Shown here piece after piece: positions 19,941 to 31,988 of a stretch of 64,000 nucleotides of DNA. The DNA comes from Thamnidium elegans. Its lineage: Eukaryota > Mucoromycota > Mucoromycetes > Mucorales > Mucoraceae. Made by a program: the position numbers and the translations under genes. The notes beneath the pieces were generated by a model. It saw only the letters and a list, made by a program, of their open reading frames with translations. It was not told the DNA's origin and searched no databases. How positions within the stretch are numbered: position 1 is the stretch's first letter; every line of letters starts with the position of its first letter. The stretch covers positions 620,001 to 684,000 of the forward strand of contig JAIXMG010000010.1 of the NCBI GenBank assembly GCA_025201345.1, read 5' to 3'.

Positions 19941-22900
19941 TTATTTTCCAATCGCGTACCTGTTTTTTTTTATAAGTTCAGAAAGTCATAAAAGATTATT
20001 CGAATAAATAACAAATAAATTACCATTTCTCTCTGCAGTCTACAGCGTTTTTACGAACAATACGCTTTTTATCATCTAAAGCAGTCGAAAGTTCTTTAAT
20101 CACAGATGGTTTGAATGGAGATAAAGTTTCAGGTTTACCCTTGACAGGCAAACTGCAAAGACAATCCAAAGCCATCATTCTGACATTAGCAGATTGAAAT
20201 CTTGTCAGTCGTAAAAGTGCATGAATGAATGAGCCAAGATGTTGTACCACAGTCTCTTGCGCATCCGGTACAATGCCTTGTGCAACAGTCAGCATGGATA
20301 ATATTAAGTTCTTATCGCGTGACGAGAGCGCAACAATGATCGGCAACATCAACTAAAAACCCTATTAGTTTCATGCTATCACAACTTTATATATATATAT
20401 ATTGTTCTTACTCTGGATATTTCGTTTGTTGCTACTTGAGCGGGGATATTTTGTAAAAGATGTGATAACGCTAAAAGATAATTGACTTGAAGTTCTACAT
20501 ATACACATTTTTTTTTTTTAATCAATGCACATGCACACGTAAATCGATTTTTAAACACGTTACCTGGTTGAAGAATATTTACTGATTCGGAACATTGCAT
20601 CAACTTTCTAAAACAATGATTAAATACTCTTTGTTTAAATAAAATCTATAAAACCTTGGAAATTAGTAATGAATAAAATAGAATAATATAATATATACTT
20701 TACAGATACAGTCGCGTGTGATGGCTTGCTTAATATTAAGTCATCTTGATGTAATAATGTAATAAAACTCTCTGCGGCATCTTTTCCCAAGTCAGGGGAA
20801 CCACACAACTTGATTATACTGTCCAGCAGTTCAAACCCATATCGATGGCCTTTAATAATAAGTGATTTTACAATCTAATTTTATACATTTTAGTTGGTTG
20901 TGTGCGTGTGCGTGTGTGTATAATACATATATTTAAACCTACCCATACTAAAGTAACAAATGTTGATCTTCTAATATTAATATCGCCTACATTCTCTATC
21001 GTAGGTAATAAACAATCATTTGAAACTGTTTGGACGCAATTCACAATGTCATCTAAATATAAGTTAATAAAAAAAAACGTATTTTTTCCGTGTGTTTCTT
21101 AATCTCACCATTGGCCCATTTGTTAATGATTGAAGCTGCGATTTTAGATAAAGCTAACCTCCTTGTATCACAACTTGCCTTGGTCGCTGTTTGTATTAAC
21201 TTTTCTAAAAACGCGGGAACACTAGCAACACATAATTTGACCTATTCCAAAAAAAAAAAAAAAAACGGGTGAATATATACAATTAAATCATTTTAAAAAA
21301 CCAACTTACTTCTTTACAACAATTGCCGATAATAGCAGTAAATAATAGTGTAATATCAATACATGCATTTGTCTAAAATAAATATCAGTTTATCTTTCTT
21401 CTTTTTCTTTATAGTTGTAATCTTACCTTATTTAATTCAAAAATGCCAAGTGCATTGTTTTCAATATATTGTTGTTCAAACGAAGAAGGAACATTTGAAA
21501 AATCATTGTCCACAAATAGTTTGATTGCATCATTTATAGAAAGTTGTTGATCACTAATATGTACAAAGCGTTATTTTATACATTATTTATAATAATGTTT
21601 ACGCGCAAATACCTTGGTGTTGATAACCTTGTTGTAATAGCAGCTATCATAGCGAATACTTCAATTAACTTGTTATCCAAATACCATGAATCAGGAACCC
21701 CAATAGCAGCAGGAATACATTTTAATAATATACTTGGTAACAATACTTTTTGACCTACTACAAGAGCCTCACCATCTTTTGCAGAAGCGGTTTTATATAT
21801 GTGAAGCAGTGTGGAAGCAATATCATGTACATAAGTAATATTTTGCTGACCTAATTTTTTAACAGGTTAAAAAAAAAAATTCCTTCCCCCCTTTTTTTAA
21901 AATCATCTCCTTTATTACCAATTGTTCCACAGGCATAGTCTAGTTTGTTTAAAAGAGGATGTATGACGATATTAAATACAGCGGGATGCGTAGCCAATAC
22001 GCCAATAGCATCTAGAACGTCTCTATAAGAATCAGGGAGATCGATTGGTTTTTCAGCACAAGGTAATTCATCCAACAAGACAGGAAAAGTAAGTTGACCA
22101 AGTATTGTAGGGTATAATTTGGCAACTACGCCAAGAGTGGTTAAGGCTTGATATCTCAACTGTTTTTCAGTGGACATTAATTGACGCGTCAAATGATTAA
22201 TAACAATATTGACCTCTTCTCCTTTCAAGAATTGTTTCATTAGGACCATTTCATGAATACCTCCAAGACTGGCTTGTTTTAAAATAGTGTCTGATGTTTC
22301 GTTCAACGAGAGTATAAATATTTGCAAGATTTGTTGCTTATACATAAGTAAAGGTGTTTGGAAATCACGATCTAAAAGATAAAAAAAAAAAAAAAGTTAT
22401 AATCACTTTTTTTTTTCAAATATATATATATATATATATTTACCATAGCCTACGTCTTCTACAGACCCGTATAATTTTTTACTAGCTAATAAAAGTTCAG
22501 TTAGAATATCCAAAATGGCTTTTTGACGAATAGATGGATCGGTCGATTTGTATTGTTGATAAATAATGGGTAAAGCGGTATGTGTAACAGACGTACAAGC
22601 GGGATCGGAAGCTGAAGCAGCCGCTCTCAAAATATAGGCAGCCGATCGAGCATTTTTTAATTCAGGTTCCTTTAATTCACTTACACACTGCTGCAACAAT
22701 GAATCGATTGCCTTTTCAACCGGATCACGAATATTAGCTATACTAATACCTGTACCTAATGTAGCCACCACATTATGAATTGTCTGTAAAGCCACATCTA
22801 CCATACTAGAATCCGAACACTGATAGACCTCTCTTACCAACGCATCAAACAAATCTTGGGCATGAGGTAAGATAGCGTGAGCACCGTAGGCAGGAGCACA

Positions 22901-24050
22901 CAAACTAATTGTTTCCATGGCGTCCTTTTTAGCACTTCCAGTAGTTGTCATTAACTTTTCAATTAAGAGAGGTGTAGCATAATAGGCGAAATAAGGAGTG
23001 CAAGCTAAACATTTACGAAGACTGTCTTTTAAATCGTCGGTGGTAATACCAAAAGGATCGTTGGAAGCAGCAGCAAAACTAATTGGAAAGTAACAGAATA
23101 CAATCTCAAACAGGTCTTCGATATGACGAGATATATCAAACCTGTCAATGATGGTACGTACAAGTTCAAATGCGACCAATAAGTTACGAGGATCTTTTTC
23201 ACTATCCATACAATTGATAAAACCACCAATAAAGTTGAGTTTGGATCTTTGAATTTCTACAAAATGAAAAAAAAAGTTAGCTTTTTTATTTATGTGGATC
23301 TTTTTTATTTTACCATTGGCATATTTCTCTAATGCTTTGCTTAAGATAGTTAATATCTTGAATCGACTATGTTGCGGTAATTTCTTGACCTTGATACTAG
23401 AAAATATACTACAAAAATTTACATGTCAAAAAATACGTTATATTTATATATATTAAACTTACGCATTGCAAAGTTGAATAACATCAGTACTAGAAATAAT
23501 ATTTGTATTCATCAAGACCAAGTAAATGTCAATACAACGAGGAACAAGTACAGGATCGCTTAATCGTTCTCCAATAAACTGAATAATAGCATTGACTATA
23601 AAAAAAAAAAGCATTAGTACTTGAGAATAACTTTGTTTCAGTAAGATTCTTTTTTTCTTTTTTTTTTACTTGTAGAAGAGTCAAGAGCAGACTGACTCGG
23701 CGTTACTACTTGAGCCAAAAGTTCAATACCTATTTTATACTGCTTTAGTTTATTTAATTTTTTATTATCGGTCGTAAAATAATTACATTTCGTTCTACAA
23801 GTGGGATCGCCTTCTTTCCAAAAGGAAACAAGATGACCTAGAATATCGACTAGTCCTGTCACATTCTTTGTCGAATCTAGTTTTTTTTTTTTTTTTTAAA
23901 AAAAAAAAGTTAAGAGTCATGGTTATATAATAATAAAAAGGTAATTTTTTTCTTCTTCTTCTTACAAAGTAAGACATAAGCTAAAAGAGAAGGATCTACT
24001 TCTGTCTTATCTGATTTAAACCAGTCTTTTAATAACTGTGTAATATCCAT
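19941..24050 (-). CDS. MMS19: MMS19/Met18 cytosolic iron-sulfur assembly HEAT-repeat protein
   Basis: I trace 17 exons on the minus strand: 23966-24050, 23787-23876, 23670-23729, 23463-23595, 23314-23408, 22444-23256, 21919-22371, 21613-21850, 21427-21553, 21310-21372, 21109-21241, 20943-21052, 20704-20874, 20564-20645, 20412-20494, 20024-20352 and 19941-19959. All join in frame to 1027 residues, against about 1030 in human MMS19. The family block FCYFPISF...DPFGITTDDLK lies in exon 6. The C-terminus KRIVRKNAVDCREKW continues through a 19-base last exon to WYAIGK, matching the WFLLG end of animal homologues. MMS19 delivers Fe-S clusters to DNA-metabolism enzymes such as XPD and polymerases. 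The alternative end is a stop at 20020-20022 directly after CREKW. Confidence 0.92.
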
Positions 24051-24720
24051 ATAATTATTATCAAGAGCTTAGGAATAAAAAAATATAAAAAAAAATAGAA
24101 TCTGATAAACCTGGGACCTTTCTTTTTTCGTTTTGGATAAAATCTGATAAAAAAAATTTGCTCGGACACCGATTAAACCTCCACTAGGTGACGTGCTTGA
24201 GAAGTGTGACCAATCACCTCTTTTAACTTGCTCCTTCTCCTTTTTTCTTTTTTGCAGTGGGGATTATGCACTTTATAAGCTACTATCTGCTAGTAGCATT
24301 TTTATACAGCTTAAAATTTGATTAGCAGTGCTAGTAATAAATCCTTTTTTTTATTTTTATTAGATGATGACGATCTTCAGAAATCTGAGAAGTTTTATCC
24401 AATCTGACTGGGTTAAAAAAAGTTTTTTCTTTTTTTTAAAAAAAAAGAACGAAAGCATGTATATACTTTTAATGTAAGAAATGCTTAAAAACAATAAGAA
24501 ACTCACGTGTAAACATTACCATAGATAAGAATATCTTTTGTTTATAATCTACGGTCTTTTAAATGTCTCCACTATGTTAAGCTTTTCTGGGCAAAATGTA
24601 TATATATAAGCGACAAAAAAGTTCCGTTTTTAACGGCATCTTTTTTTTTTCTTTTTTTTTGACAAGTTGGCCTGATCAACAAACTTCGCCGAGACGACGG
24701 AATAACAATTTATTTTTATT
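24051..24720. other. Promoter region of MMS19 and 3' flank of MOSC gene
   Basis: No coding-like ORF. T/A-rich with an A/T palindromic run at about 24419-24447. No regulatory element recognised. Confidence 0.35.
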
Positions 24721-25873
24721 TTATGCAGTAGCAGGTAACGGACCTTGCTTATATTCTTCAGGGATACGTTCCAAAACTTCTACCTTATCACCCACTCGAA
24801 TTTTACCTGCAGTTAAAGGCACAACATCACAACAAAACTGACCATCCTTGGGTTCATCAATAAATCTACGCCTTAATTTCAAATAATCTGTTGGTCCTTT
24901 GCCATCCCATTTATCTTTTTCTCCCGTATCTTGATTAATACCAGGTACAGTACAACGTGAAATAGGTTGAATAATATACATTGTAACTTCTCCAACTCTA
25001 ATACACACACATACACCATAAAAAATTAGATTTTTAAATTCACCACTCTCTCTTCTTTTTTTTTTTTAAGTATACTTTACTTTGCTACCAACCATTGGTC
25101 TTCCTCCCAAGCAACAGTACCCGAAATTGTAATATTATTTCTAAATCGGTCCATGGGAATTTGATTTCCTTTACTAATCCCGGTTTCCAACAAACCTTTA
25201 TTGACATCGTCCAAACTAGCACTAAATCCAAATGAAATAGGTGACCAGTCAGAGAAAGGAGAATGAACACCGTTTAACTTGGGATGAGCAGGTCTATTAT
25301 AAACACCTTTTTTTGGATCATCCAGAGTAACTAACCTAACTGGGCTAATAGGGTCGCTTTCTTTAATAGGATCATCTACGCTATGATTGTTTTGACAGTC
25401 GTGTTGTCTGTGGTCCTTTAAAAATTCAGTCATCCAGTCTGCCGCTTCATCACCAACATCATATACTGTTAACTTGGCTCCCCAAAGTGTTACTTCTCGC
25501 TTAGTCAGCTTGTTGACATCTTGTTGTAAAGGTAAAGTAACGGATGGACGTCCATTGGACGAGAGAGTAAACGTATTTTTTTCTTCGTTCCAGGTAGGTT
25601 GAATAAGTGCTAAAGAAGCGAACTTTCTGTAAAAGTGATAAAAAAAAAAAAAAAAAGTTATTATTTTTTTTTTCTCTATTGTTCTTATTCTGCATAAAAA
25701 AAGTATTACCTTTGAGTTACGAAACGATTATTTTCAGCATATACAATCATAAAACGACGATCGTGTTTTATTCCTAAACAATCTACTTCACACTCTTGAA
25801 GTTCTACGCTGTGACATGATTTTATAGGATAGACATGAATACTTTCTACTGTAGGTACACTAGCTGAAGGCAT
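24721..25873 (-). CDS. MOSC-domain protein (mARC-like)
   Basis: Three exons, 25710-25873, 25081-25626 and 24721-24997; 328 residues. The N-terminal MOSC_N beta-barrel starts VESIHVYPIKSC...LGIKHDRRFMIV. The C-terminal MOSC domain holds ISRCTVP..NQDTGEKD and ends in the barrel strand KIRVGDKVEVL. MOSC proteins bind the molybdenum cofactor; the closest characterised relatives are the mitochondrial amidoxime-reducing components (about 337 residues). There is no obvious membrane anchor at the N-terminus, unlike animal mARC, so a cytosolic reductase or a Moco carrier is possible. It is divergent from the ERG3-like gene. Confidence 0.85.
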
Positions 25874-26349
25874 TTTTTCTTTTCTTTTGAGAGAGAAAAA
25901 AAGAAAAAGAAAAAAAGAAAAAAAAAAAAAGGGGGCGAGGGCAAAAACCTTAAATCAGTCGTCACAATGCGATGATCTTTTTTTTTTTTTTGGTGGGTTT
26001 TCCTACATGTCATGACAACGAATTATTGCCATGACAAATAATACCTCACCTCGCCTATAAAAAAAATAAAAAAAAAGTTTAATCTGATAACAAGATATGT
26101 AGCTTAATTATTTAGCTAATAATCTTTATATAGTCACAATCTATAAAAATAGAAGTGTGACATATTTAGAGATATACCGTTTAAATAAAATGTGGTGTGA
26201 TGCATTTTAGTAGTGCGGACTGACACACAGAAATTTCCGAGTAAAGAGCTGTGCTTGAATCAAATTAGCACAAAATATTAAATAGATGCTTTTTTGTCAT
26301 TTCCTTCTTTTTTGTTTTCTTTATTCTTATTTTGAATTTATTTGTAATA
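25874..26349. promoter_or_regulatory. Divergent promoter region, MOSC / sterol desaturase
   Basis: 476 bases between two divergent start codons. It has purine-rich runs at 25885-25933 next to the MOSC start and T-rich DNA next to the desaturase start. No sterol-response element was identified with confidence. Confidence 0.4.
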
Positions 26350-27463
26350 ATGGATACTGTTTTGCATTATTCAGATCAATTCGTATTTGATACACTCTAT
26401 GCCAAAATCTGGCCCTCACATACCGCGGTCTCTAATGCTACTGGGGCCATCATTTCCTCTTGGCCTCGTGATGACTTTTGGCGTATTAACCTTTCTGTGT
26501 TTGCCATCACCTGTATCTTTGGTTGGGTCCTTTATCTTCTTACTGCTTCTCTTTCGTACTACCTTGTTTTCGATCACGATTACATGAAGCATCCCAAGTT
26601 CTTAAAGAACCAAATCAAAATGGAGATCGAATGTGCTGTTAGTGCCATTCCTTGGATGACCCGTATGTTTTTTTTTAAAAAAAGAATAATAACAATAATC
26701 GAATTCTAACTTTATTTAAAATAGTTCTTACACTTCCTTTATTTACCGGAGAAGTTTTAGGTAAATCCATGTTATATGGTGGTGTCCCTAAAACTTTATA
26801 CGATTGGCTTTACTTGGTTATGTCGGTACCTAGTTTCTTATTCTTTACTGACTGTGGTATTTATTGGTTCCATCGTTGGATGCATCACCCCAAGGTTTAT
26901 AAGTTCCTTCACAAGGTTAGTTCGATATTTTAAATGATATTGTTAGCGTCCCAAAATTATTAACTTATTTTAAAATAGCTTCATCATAAATGGGTTATTC
27001 CTACCCCTTTCGCCTCTCATGCTTTTAACCCCTTTGACGGCTTCATTCAATCTCTCCCCTATCACATTTACGCTTATATGGTGCCTATGCACAAGTATCT
27101 GTACCTTAGTATGTTCGTATTCGTCAATTTCTGGACCGTGATGATCCACGATGGTAAAGTGATTTTTGTTATTTGAAAAGTCCTCGAAAAAAAAAATATA
27201 CTAATTAGATTTTATAAATAGGTGAATTCATTTCTCATTCTACCATTATCAACACCAGCGCTCATCATTTCATCCATCATGTATACTTCAACTATAACTA
27301 CGGTCAATATTTCACTTTATGGGATATTCTCGGTAATTCTCACCGTCAACCCAATGAGGAACAATACGATAAAGCCATCCGTGATGATCATAAGGTAATG
27401 GCTCGTCAGGCTCACGAAGCAAGTGAAATCGAGGGAAGTCTTGCAAAGACTAAAACACTCTAA
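26350..27463 (+). CDS. ERG3: C-5 sterol desaturase (ERG3 type)
   Basis: Four exons, 26350-26662, 26725-26915, 26979-27153 and 27222-27463; 306 residues. A membrane fatty-acid-hydroxylase-superfamily protein with hydrophobic segments and the three histidine boxes of the di-iron centre: HRWMHH, HKLHH and HHFIHH. ERG3 introduces the C5(6) double bond late in ergosterol synthesis in the ER, using O2, NADH and cytochrome b5. Length, box spacing and the [17 protein letters not shown] stretch fit the family. Related C4-methyl oxidases are less likely. The start Met follows AATA. Confidence 0.9.
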
Positions 27464-27909
27464 GTTCCTCCTCCCCATTTATTATTATTATTATTATTAT
27501 TTTATTATTATTATTACCTTACCAATTTAATAGCGGGTAACCTGGAGCTACCCTTTAAAAAAAAAAGAAAAATAATAAGTGTTTATTATTATTTTTCATT
27601 AAACTTTTCCTCCTCCCCCCTCCCCCATCTCTTCATCCTTCACCCCCCGTTCCGAAAGCATTTCTCACATACAAAAAGCCCTTTTTTTTTAATTAATACC
27701 TGTTAAAAAACATTGCTTACAATAATCATTATAGAGCTTCTCTTAGCTATTAATTTTTTTAATAAAAAAAACAATAGCTATTTTATATACATATAAACAA
27801 GATCTTTTATTTGGTTATTTATGCCGGTTTTGTATCGTAGATTTTTGGCCCTGAAGGTGGTACTACAATGAAGAAAAAAAATTTTTTTTGGGTGGATAAA
27901 TTTTATCCT

Positions 27910-27942
27910 GAACGGGATCCATTGTCCCGAACGGCCCGGGAT
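27910..27942. repeat. GC-rich hairpin / short direct repeat island
   Basis: CGGGA at 27913-27917 pairs with TCCCG at 27925-27929 around a 7-base loop. GAACGG occurs directly repeated at 27910 and 27929, and the block ends GGCCCGGGAT. It contrasts sharply with the AT-rich surroundings. No function or element family recognised. Confidence 0.35.
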
Positions 27943-29653
27943 TTTATTACTTTTTTTTTTTCGAAAAAGAGAAGGGGAGCCATCAAGGATAATAGGTAAA
28001 TGGTGTCCACAAAAGGTCTTGTAGTTTTTCATTTTGGATTCGCAATCACGCTATTAAAACTAAATAGTAACTTTTCGCGGATAAACTGTTTGAAGTGTAA
28101 CCTTACACTAGTATATTTTCCAGTTGTGATTATATAAACTGTTGCTGAACGTACAATCTCTTTCGTAAGTCGTACCGAGAGAATGTTCAAGGTATTACAT
28201 GTACGTTTTTGTTTTAAATGTTGCATCATATTTTTTTTTTTTTTTAATAATTGCTCAAAACTATAGTTGATCATACCAAGTGGCTTCCAGTATACAGAGC
28301 CTTCCCAGTGTCATATGGCGCTTTTTGAAAACACCTTGTGCACCTTGTCATATTACAAACACCACTCCAGACTAAGACGCCAGAAAATGAATGATGATCA
28401 ATTTAATGCTCGCAAGTAAATAAGCAAGGGCATATGCCTAAAATGTTAATTTTTAATGTCATACATTTCTTTCTTTGACTTGTATTCTGTGCTGAACACC
28501 GCTGACACTTGTACCATTGTCACAGCTTAAAAATAAATTTGTTTCACTGCTTCTACAGTGGTACATGTACTATTTATTTTCATCATCAAGTTGAGCTTCT
28601 ATGCTGAATGTGTACCGACTTCGGTCTCAACCGTTTTTTTTTAGCGTCTTTTGTGGTTAAGTACGCATATTAGAGCGCAAAAGCGTACTCATTTTATACA
28701 TCGTAAGCGATCGACAAAACAAGCGAAACGAATTCATTTTCCATGTAAAAATGTTCATACCCACCCGAATGAACCACTTGTTAACAAAAGGTTATGCACA
28801 TGTCTCTAGAACAAGCCAAGTATGAGTAGATATAAGCTAAGGGTATCCTGATTATTTGAATTGAGATGAAAGTATGCTTATTAGCGACAGACTAAAGATC
28901 GTGCGTAGACTTGAGCGCTCTAAAGTAGATTTATATTAACTTGGAGATAAAGCATAGATATTTACGCTGACTTAATATTAGTTACATACTTTGCTTGACC
29001 GTTCTCCTTTCAAAAAATAAAATAGAAATAGCTACGTATAATTTTTATGACCACTAATGGAGGCGCATAATAATTACAAAGTCACTGATGTCTTTATCAC
29101 TCTCACATGTTGAAATACTATTATTTTATTTATACTACTTAGTATGGTCGTAATTGTGAGAGAATTTATTTATAAAGTAAAAAATTATTTAATAGTATCA
29201 ATAACTAGTATAGACAAGATAATAATTAGCTATGTGGTTGTGTTGGGATATGAATGGTGGCATAGAGCAAATGATTTAGGACATAATATAGTCAATCGGG
29301 CGGGAGGTGCTATCAACAGTACTTGGTTCGTTTTCATTGTCACTCTCTTTATATGAAGAAGACATAGTGTGTTCTTCTGTGATGCTCTTGTATCAATGCT
29401 TATCACTCATTTTCATCAAGTTTGCAGTGTTTGTACGTTGTATTTGCTTGACTGTTTTCATGAGACAAAGAGAGTAACCTTTCAAGGATTGACGATGTAG
29501 GCGTAAAAGCATAGAATTAGTTTTGCGACTAGTTTACTTGGTTAAAAAAAATCTATAGTAATAAAGACTATCATATTGTATTTAATAATTACCAATAAAA
29601 TGTATTTCTCTTGATTTACGAAGTACTGATACTTTTATACTTCTATATATGTC

Positions 29654-29690
29654 TTTTTTTTTTTTTTTTTTTTTTTTTTTGAAAAGCGGG
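29654..29690. repeat. T37 homopolymer tract
   Basis: Uninterrupted run of 37 T about 130 bases upstream of the start codon at 29819. Its length is prone to sequencing error; it may act as a nucleosome-excluding promoter element. Confidence 0.7.
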
Positions 29691-29818
29691 AATTCAAGTT
29701 CAAGTCAAAAGAAGTGACTTTCTTAAAACAGAACGTAAAAAAAAAAAACCACCAGGGCCTGTAACTCCCAATAGTTATTTTTTGTATTTTTTAGTTGACC
29801 ATAATAATATTTACAACA

Positions 29819-30760
29819 ATGTTCCGTACAACTAGTAACCATCTTGTCAAGACAGTTCCAGCCTGGAGAAACGCCAGTGTCTATTCTTCAGTTAAGAATT
29901 ACACCACACCTGTCACTTCTACCCCTGTTCCCGAAAAGAAACAAGATCAAGAGAAGCCTGTCAGCCTTTCTGCACGTCTTGGTGGATCAGGTCGTGGTAA
30001 GGTTATGTCTGCACCTGACAGCGCTGATCCTTTCGCTTCATTCTTGGCTAATGCTAAGAAACCTCGTGGACCCAACAACAATAATAATAATGAGCGTCGT
30101 AATGGTAACTTTACACCTCGTCCCAGAAAGCAACAAGGTAGCAGAGATGGTCAATTTGCTGATGCCGCTACCGCCACTACCGAAGGTGGTGCTCCAAACA
30201 ACAACAACAGACCTCGTCAACCTAGAGCTCCTAGAGTTGAAGGCGAAAACAACAACAACAACAATAACAGATCTAGACCTCAAAGAAAGACCTATACTGA
30301 AGGAGCTGTAGCCCAAGGAGACAACAAGGACGGTCAAGCTCGTACAAACAACAATAATAATAGAAATAACAACAATAGAAATAACTTTAGTAGTGATGGA
30401 CCTCGTAATAATAATAGAAAGATGAACATTAATAGATCAAAACCTCAAGAAGTTCGTACTCGTCGTGCTGTTACATTTATTGATAAAGATATTGATTGGG
30501 CATCATTCGATACTGTTCATACCACAAACGAAACAACTGTCGAAGAAGTTAAAGAGGATGGTGAATTATTATTGAAGGATATGCAAGGTGATTATGAAAG
30601 ATACGTTACTGTTGGATCTGAAATCACTTGGTCACAAATCATTAATGGTGCACAAGTTAGCACTTTAGTCGGTAGTAATCCTACTTTTGACCTTTCACAA
30701 AAGACTGCATTCTTAGCTGCCGTTTCAAAGGCTACTATCGGTGCTGCTGCTAGAAAGTAA
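29819..30760 (+). CDS. Asn-rich basic protein, predicted mitochondrial, unknown family
   Basis: A single exon of 313 residues. The N-terminus (MFRTTSNHLVKTVPAWRNAS) is rich in Arg, Lys, Ser and Thr without acidic residues, as in mitochondrial presequences. Residues about 90-210 are low-complexity Asn/Arg/Gly with N-runs up to seven, probably disordered and RNA-binding-like. The C-terminal 100 residues (DKDIDWASFDTVHT onward) are ordered and acidic-hydrophobic. I do not recognise the family; a mitochondrial ribosome or mRNA factor is possible because the next gene, 146 bases downstream on the same strand, is a mitochondrial ribosome-assembly GTPase. The ATG at 29819 is the first in this frame that gives the presequence. 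Confidence 0.8.
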   Translation: MFRTTSNHLVKTVPAWRNASVYSSVKNYTTPVTSTPVPEKKQDQEKPVSLSARLGGSGRGKVMSAPDSADPFASFLANAKKPRGPNNNNNNERRNGNFTPRPRKQQGSRDGQFADAATATTEGGAPNNNNRPRQPRAPRVEGENNNNNNNRSRPQRKTYTEGAVAQGDNKDGQARTNNNNNRNNNNRNNFSSDGPRNNNRKMNINRSKPQEVRTRRAVTFIDKDIDWASFDTVHTTNETTVEEVKEDGELLLKDMQGDYERYVTVGSEITWSQIINGAQVSTLVGSNPTFDLSQKTAFLAAVSKATIGAAARK

Positions 30761-30906
30761 AAAAAAAAAAAAGAGATAGAGTTTCTTTTAATGTATAGTT
30801 TTTTTTTAAAAAAGGTTATTTTAGATAATAAATGTATGGTTTTTTATTTTTATTTTTAAATTTGCGCTTCTACCTCTCTCTCTCTCTCTTTTTTTTAAAA
30901 AAAAAA

Positions 30907-31905
30907 ATGGCCCTTGCAAAAAGAGCTTTTCATTCAACATGTCAATTATTAAAGCGATCAACAGATCATTTAGTTACGAAGGATAATAAAAAGTTTCAAT
31001 TAGTTTCTTTTCCTGAGCCGCCTCCTTTATTACCTTCACAAGTCGCTGACGCCAATAAGCTCTTTGCTAGACCTGTTAGTTTCATTCAAAGTATTTCACA
31101 AGTTGATCAAGCTCCAGATCTAACTAATCCGGAAGTAGCTTTTGTTGGGAGAAGTAATGTTGGCGTAAGTTTTTATTATTATTATTATTTGTACATATTT
31201 GCAACTCTTTTGCTTATTATTATTATTATTATTAGAAATCCACTTTGATCAATAATTTGACAAATAACAGTAGATTAGTAAAAACATCGAATAGACCTGT
31301 AAGTGGATAAATATTTCCCATTGCACTTGATAAAATTCTAATTTTAAATGCAATAATAGGGTCATACCAAACTACTTAATTTTTTCGATATTGGAGGCCA
31401 AGTAACATTGGTTGATATGCCAGGTTACGGTTACAAATCAAAAGAAGAATGGGGTGAATTAATCTTGGAATACTTGTCTTCTCGTAAACAGTAAGTACTA
31501 TACGAAAATTAAAAAAGATGTGTGTATGCGTGTGTGTGTGTATTCATCCTTTTTCTGTTCAGATTGAAACGACTGTTTTTATTACTGGACCCAGTAGCAG
31601 GATTAAAAGAGACAGATCAACAATTAATGAGTCATTTGGATAAACAAGCATTATCATATCAAGTGATTTTAACAAAACGAGATAGATTATCACAAGAAGC
31701 ATTTAAAGAATCAAGATTAGCTATAGAGAAATACTTGGTTGAGCATGCTATTTGTTGTTATCCTCAAGTATTGGTTACTGGTAAGAGACGAACAAGTAAA
31801 TCTAATGATAATGCAATGGTTGCAGAAGAAATGTCTAAAGTGAAATGGGCTATTGTTAACGCTACTGGTATAACTGTACGTCAATCAAAGGCAGTAAAAC
31901 AATAA
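30907..31905 (+). CDS. Mitochondrial EngB/YihA-type GTPase (Mrx8-like)
   Basis: Four exons, 30907-31164, 31236-31298, 31360-31490 and 31563-31905; 264 residues. The N-terminus (MALAKRAFHSTCQLLKR) looks like a mitochondrial presequence. GTPase motifs: G1 GRSNVGKS, split by the first intron; G2 region RPGHTKLLNFF; G3 DMPGYG; G4 TKRD; and G5 VTG. This is the TRAFAC EngB family, whose bacterial members assist large-subunit ribosome assembly and whose yeast mitochondrial member is Mrx8. Intron 1 contains (TTA)n repeats. Confidence 0.9.
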
Positions 31906-31988
31906 TAATAATAATAATAAAAAAAAATGTATTATATTCTATTCTAGTATTGGGTATTTTTTTATAAGTAAGTATGCTTCTTTTTTTT

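Larger units (their letters stand above)
27464..29818. other. Long intergenic region, 2.35 kb
   Basis: (ATT)n-type microsatellite at about 27480-27516, a C-rich run at 27607-27625, an A8/T8 palindrome at 27882-27899 and a small GC-rich inverted-repeat island at 27910-27942. From 27950 to 29640 I see only short non-coding-like ORFs and no tRNA. A T37 tract at 29654-29690 precedes the next gene. Confidence 0.45.

Noticed and set aside
28029..29356. Short ORFs between ERG3 and the Asn-rich gene
   Set aside because: They are short, lack splice partners and have compositions expected of random AT-rich DNA.
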